In this document: positions 63,332 to 64,000 of the stretch, piece by piece | How positions within the stretch are numbered: position 1 is the stretch's first letter | Layout of the letters: each line of letters starts with the position of its first letter | Made by a program: the position numbers and the translations under genes | The notes under the pieces: model-generated | Database searches by the model: none | Seen by the model: only the letters and a program-made list of their open reading frames with translations | Told to the model about the DNA's origin: nothing | Assembly (NCBI GenBank): GCA_963810615.1 | Contig: CAWEOA010000008.1 | Span: 62,001-126,000 of the forward strand | Direction: 5' to 3' | DNA: 64,000 nt | From: JARRQJ01 sp963810615 | GTDB taxonomy: Bacteria; Pseudomonadota; Gammaproteobacteria; DRLM01

Positions 63332-63933
63332 GCCGCGACGCCATCGCCCTGGCCATGACCGGTGCCTCCGGCGCCGTCTACGGCCTGCGCCTATTGGAAT
63401 GCCTCATCCAGGCCGAACAACAGGTCTACCTCATGTTGTCCGCACCTGCCCAGGTGGTGATCGGCATGGAGACCGATCTGAAACTGCCGGGCCGCCCGGC
63501 GGAGATCGAAGACCGCCTCGCCTCATTGTATAAAGCACAGCCGGGACAACTCAGCGTGTTCGGCCGTGAACAATGGACCGCACCGGTGGCCAGCGGCTCC
63601 AGCGCGCCGCGCGCCATGGTGGTGTGCCCCTGCACCAGCGGCACCCTGTCGTCCATCGCCCACGGCGGCAGCGATGACCTTCTGGAGCGCGCCGCCGACG
63701 TGGTGCTCAAGGAAGGCCGCAAACTGATCCTGGTACACCGCGAGATGCCGCTGTCCGTCATCCACCTGGAAAACATGCTCAAGCTGGCGCGCATGGGCGT
63801 GACCGTCATGCCCGCCAATCCCGGCTTCTATCAACAGCCCCAATCCATCGCCGATCTGGTGGACTTTGTAGTGGCGCGCATCCTCGATCACCTGGATGTC
63901 GAACACGCCCTCGGACCGCGCTGGGGAGAATGA
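63328..63933 (+). CDS. ubiX: Flavin prenyltransferase UbiX
   Basis: The 201-residue enzyme makes prenylated FMN for the decarboxylase UbiD in ubiquinone synthesis. It has the FMN-binding opening AMTGASGAVYGLRLLE, GSSAPRAMVVCPCTSGTLSSIAHG with the active-site Ser/Cys region, and LVHREMPLSVIHLENMLKL. The MPANPGFYQQP tail is conserved. It is coupled to mpl by an ATGA overlap. Confidence 0.96.
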   Translation: MSRDAIALAMTGASGAVYGLRLLECLIQAEQQVYLMLSAPAQVVIGMETDLKLPGRPAEIEDRLASLYKAQPGQLSVFGREQWTAPVASGSSAPRAMVVCPCTSGTLSSIAHGGSDDLLERAADVVLKEGRKLILVHREMPLSVIHLENMLKLARMGVTVMPANPGFYQQPQSIADLVDFVVARILDHLDVEHALGPRWGE

Positions 63934-63935
63934 CC

Positions 63936-64000
63936 ATGGCAAGGATGCGCATCCCGCTTTTCCCGCTCAACAACGTGCTCTTCCCCGGGGGCGTGCTGCC
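63936..64000 (+). CDS. Lon N-terminal-domain (LON substrate-binding) protein, 5' part
   Basis: It starts two bases after the ubiX stop and runs off the window. The visible residues MRIPLFPLNNVLFPGGVL are the classic opening of stand-alone LON-domain proteins. About 21 codons are seen. ATG at 63936 or 63945 could be the start. Part of the mpl-ubiX transcription unit. Confidence 0.8.
   Translation, partial: MARMRIPLFPLNNVLFPGGVL

Overview
This 64 kb window is a chromosomal segment of a gammaproteobacterium. The conserved blocks point there: rhlB divergent from trxA-rho, mrcA divergent from pilMNOPQ, then aroK-aroB-dgt-damX-like, gltBD-hemE, efpL (YeiP), Tas, DUF1820 and mpl-ubiX. Several paired c-type cytochromes, a rubredoxin, a persulfide-sensor-type regulator with a TauE exporter, and an LDH-like malate dehydrogenase would suit a free-living chemolithotroph of the Chromatiales/Acidiferrobacterales kind. 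That placement is inference only. I see no rRNA, tRNA, CRISPR, prophage or insertion sequence.

Layout. 0-4.6 kb: the end of an alpha/beta hydrolase-OsmC fusion, a secreted matrixin-like protease with a GlyGly-CTERM-like tail and an exported partner, MarC, EfpL, a gamma-carbonic anhydrase homologue, and a single integron-type gene cassette (4221-4590). 4.6-12.2 kb: one long minus-strand run, thiD-thiE-hemL-tas, then a 1013-residue LVIVD-repeat surface protein and a DUF1439 protein. 12.4-16.1 kb: a redox neighbourhood with a rubredoxin, two duplicated c551-type cytochromes each with its own terminator, and two overlapping SUMF1/FGE-like genes, the first fused to a di-heme (2x CXXCH) N-terminus. 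16.1-23.9 kb: mtnB, rhlB/trxA/rho, glgP, rpmE and an exported nuclease. 24-27.7 kb: malic enzyme, malate dehydrogenase and citrate synthase, a compact C4/TCA set.

27.8-43.4 kb: mrcA and a hypothetical gene face the type IV pilus assembly operon pilMNOPQ. An Ig-repeat lipoprotein closed by a strong terminator sits between pilQ and the aroKB-dgt-WGR-damX-like block. 43.6-50.7 kb: glutamate synthase (gltBD) behind a good sigma70 promoter, then hemE. 50.8-56.5 kb: small metabolic and unknown genes, including a Nudix hydrolase, DUF1820, fructosamine kinase, a 2OG-Fe(II) oxygenase and transaldolase. 56.6-58.6 kb: a Met-rich exported protein next to a BigR/SqrR-like operon (regulator, DUF2892, TauE). 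Its promoter, operator-like dyad and probable leaderless start can be read directly. 58.6-61.2 kb: cardiolipin synthase-like and cyclopropane-fatty-acid synthase genes. 61.4-64 kb: a membrane protein, mpl, ubiX and the start of a Lon-N-domain protein.

The items most worth a second look are the lone integron cassette at a GAT target, the di-heme/FGE fusion with its cysteine-less partner, the persulfide-sensor operon, the protease/partner pair with a sorting tail, and the rpmE terminator hairpin lying inside the coding start of the downstream nuclease gene.
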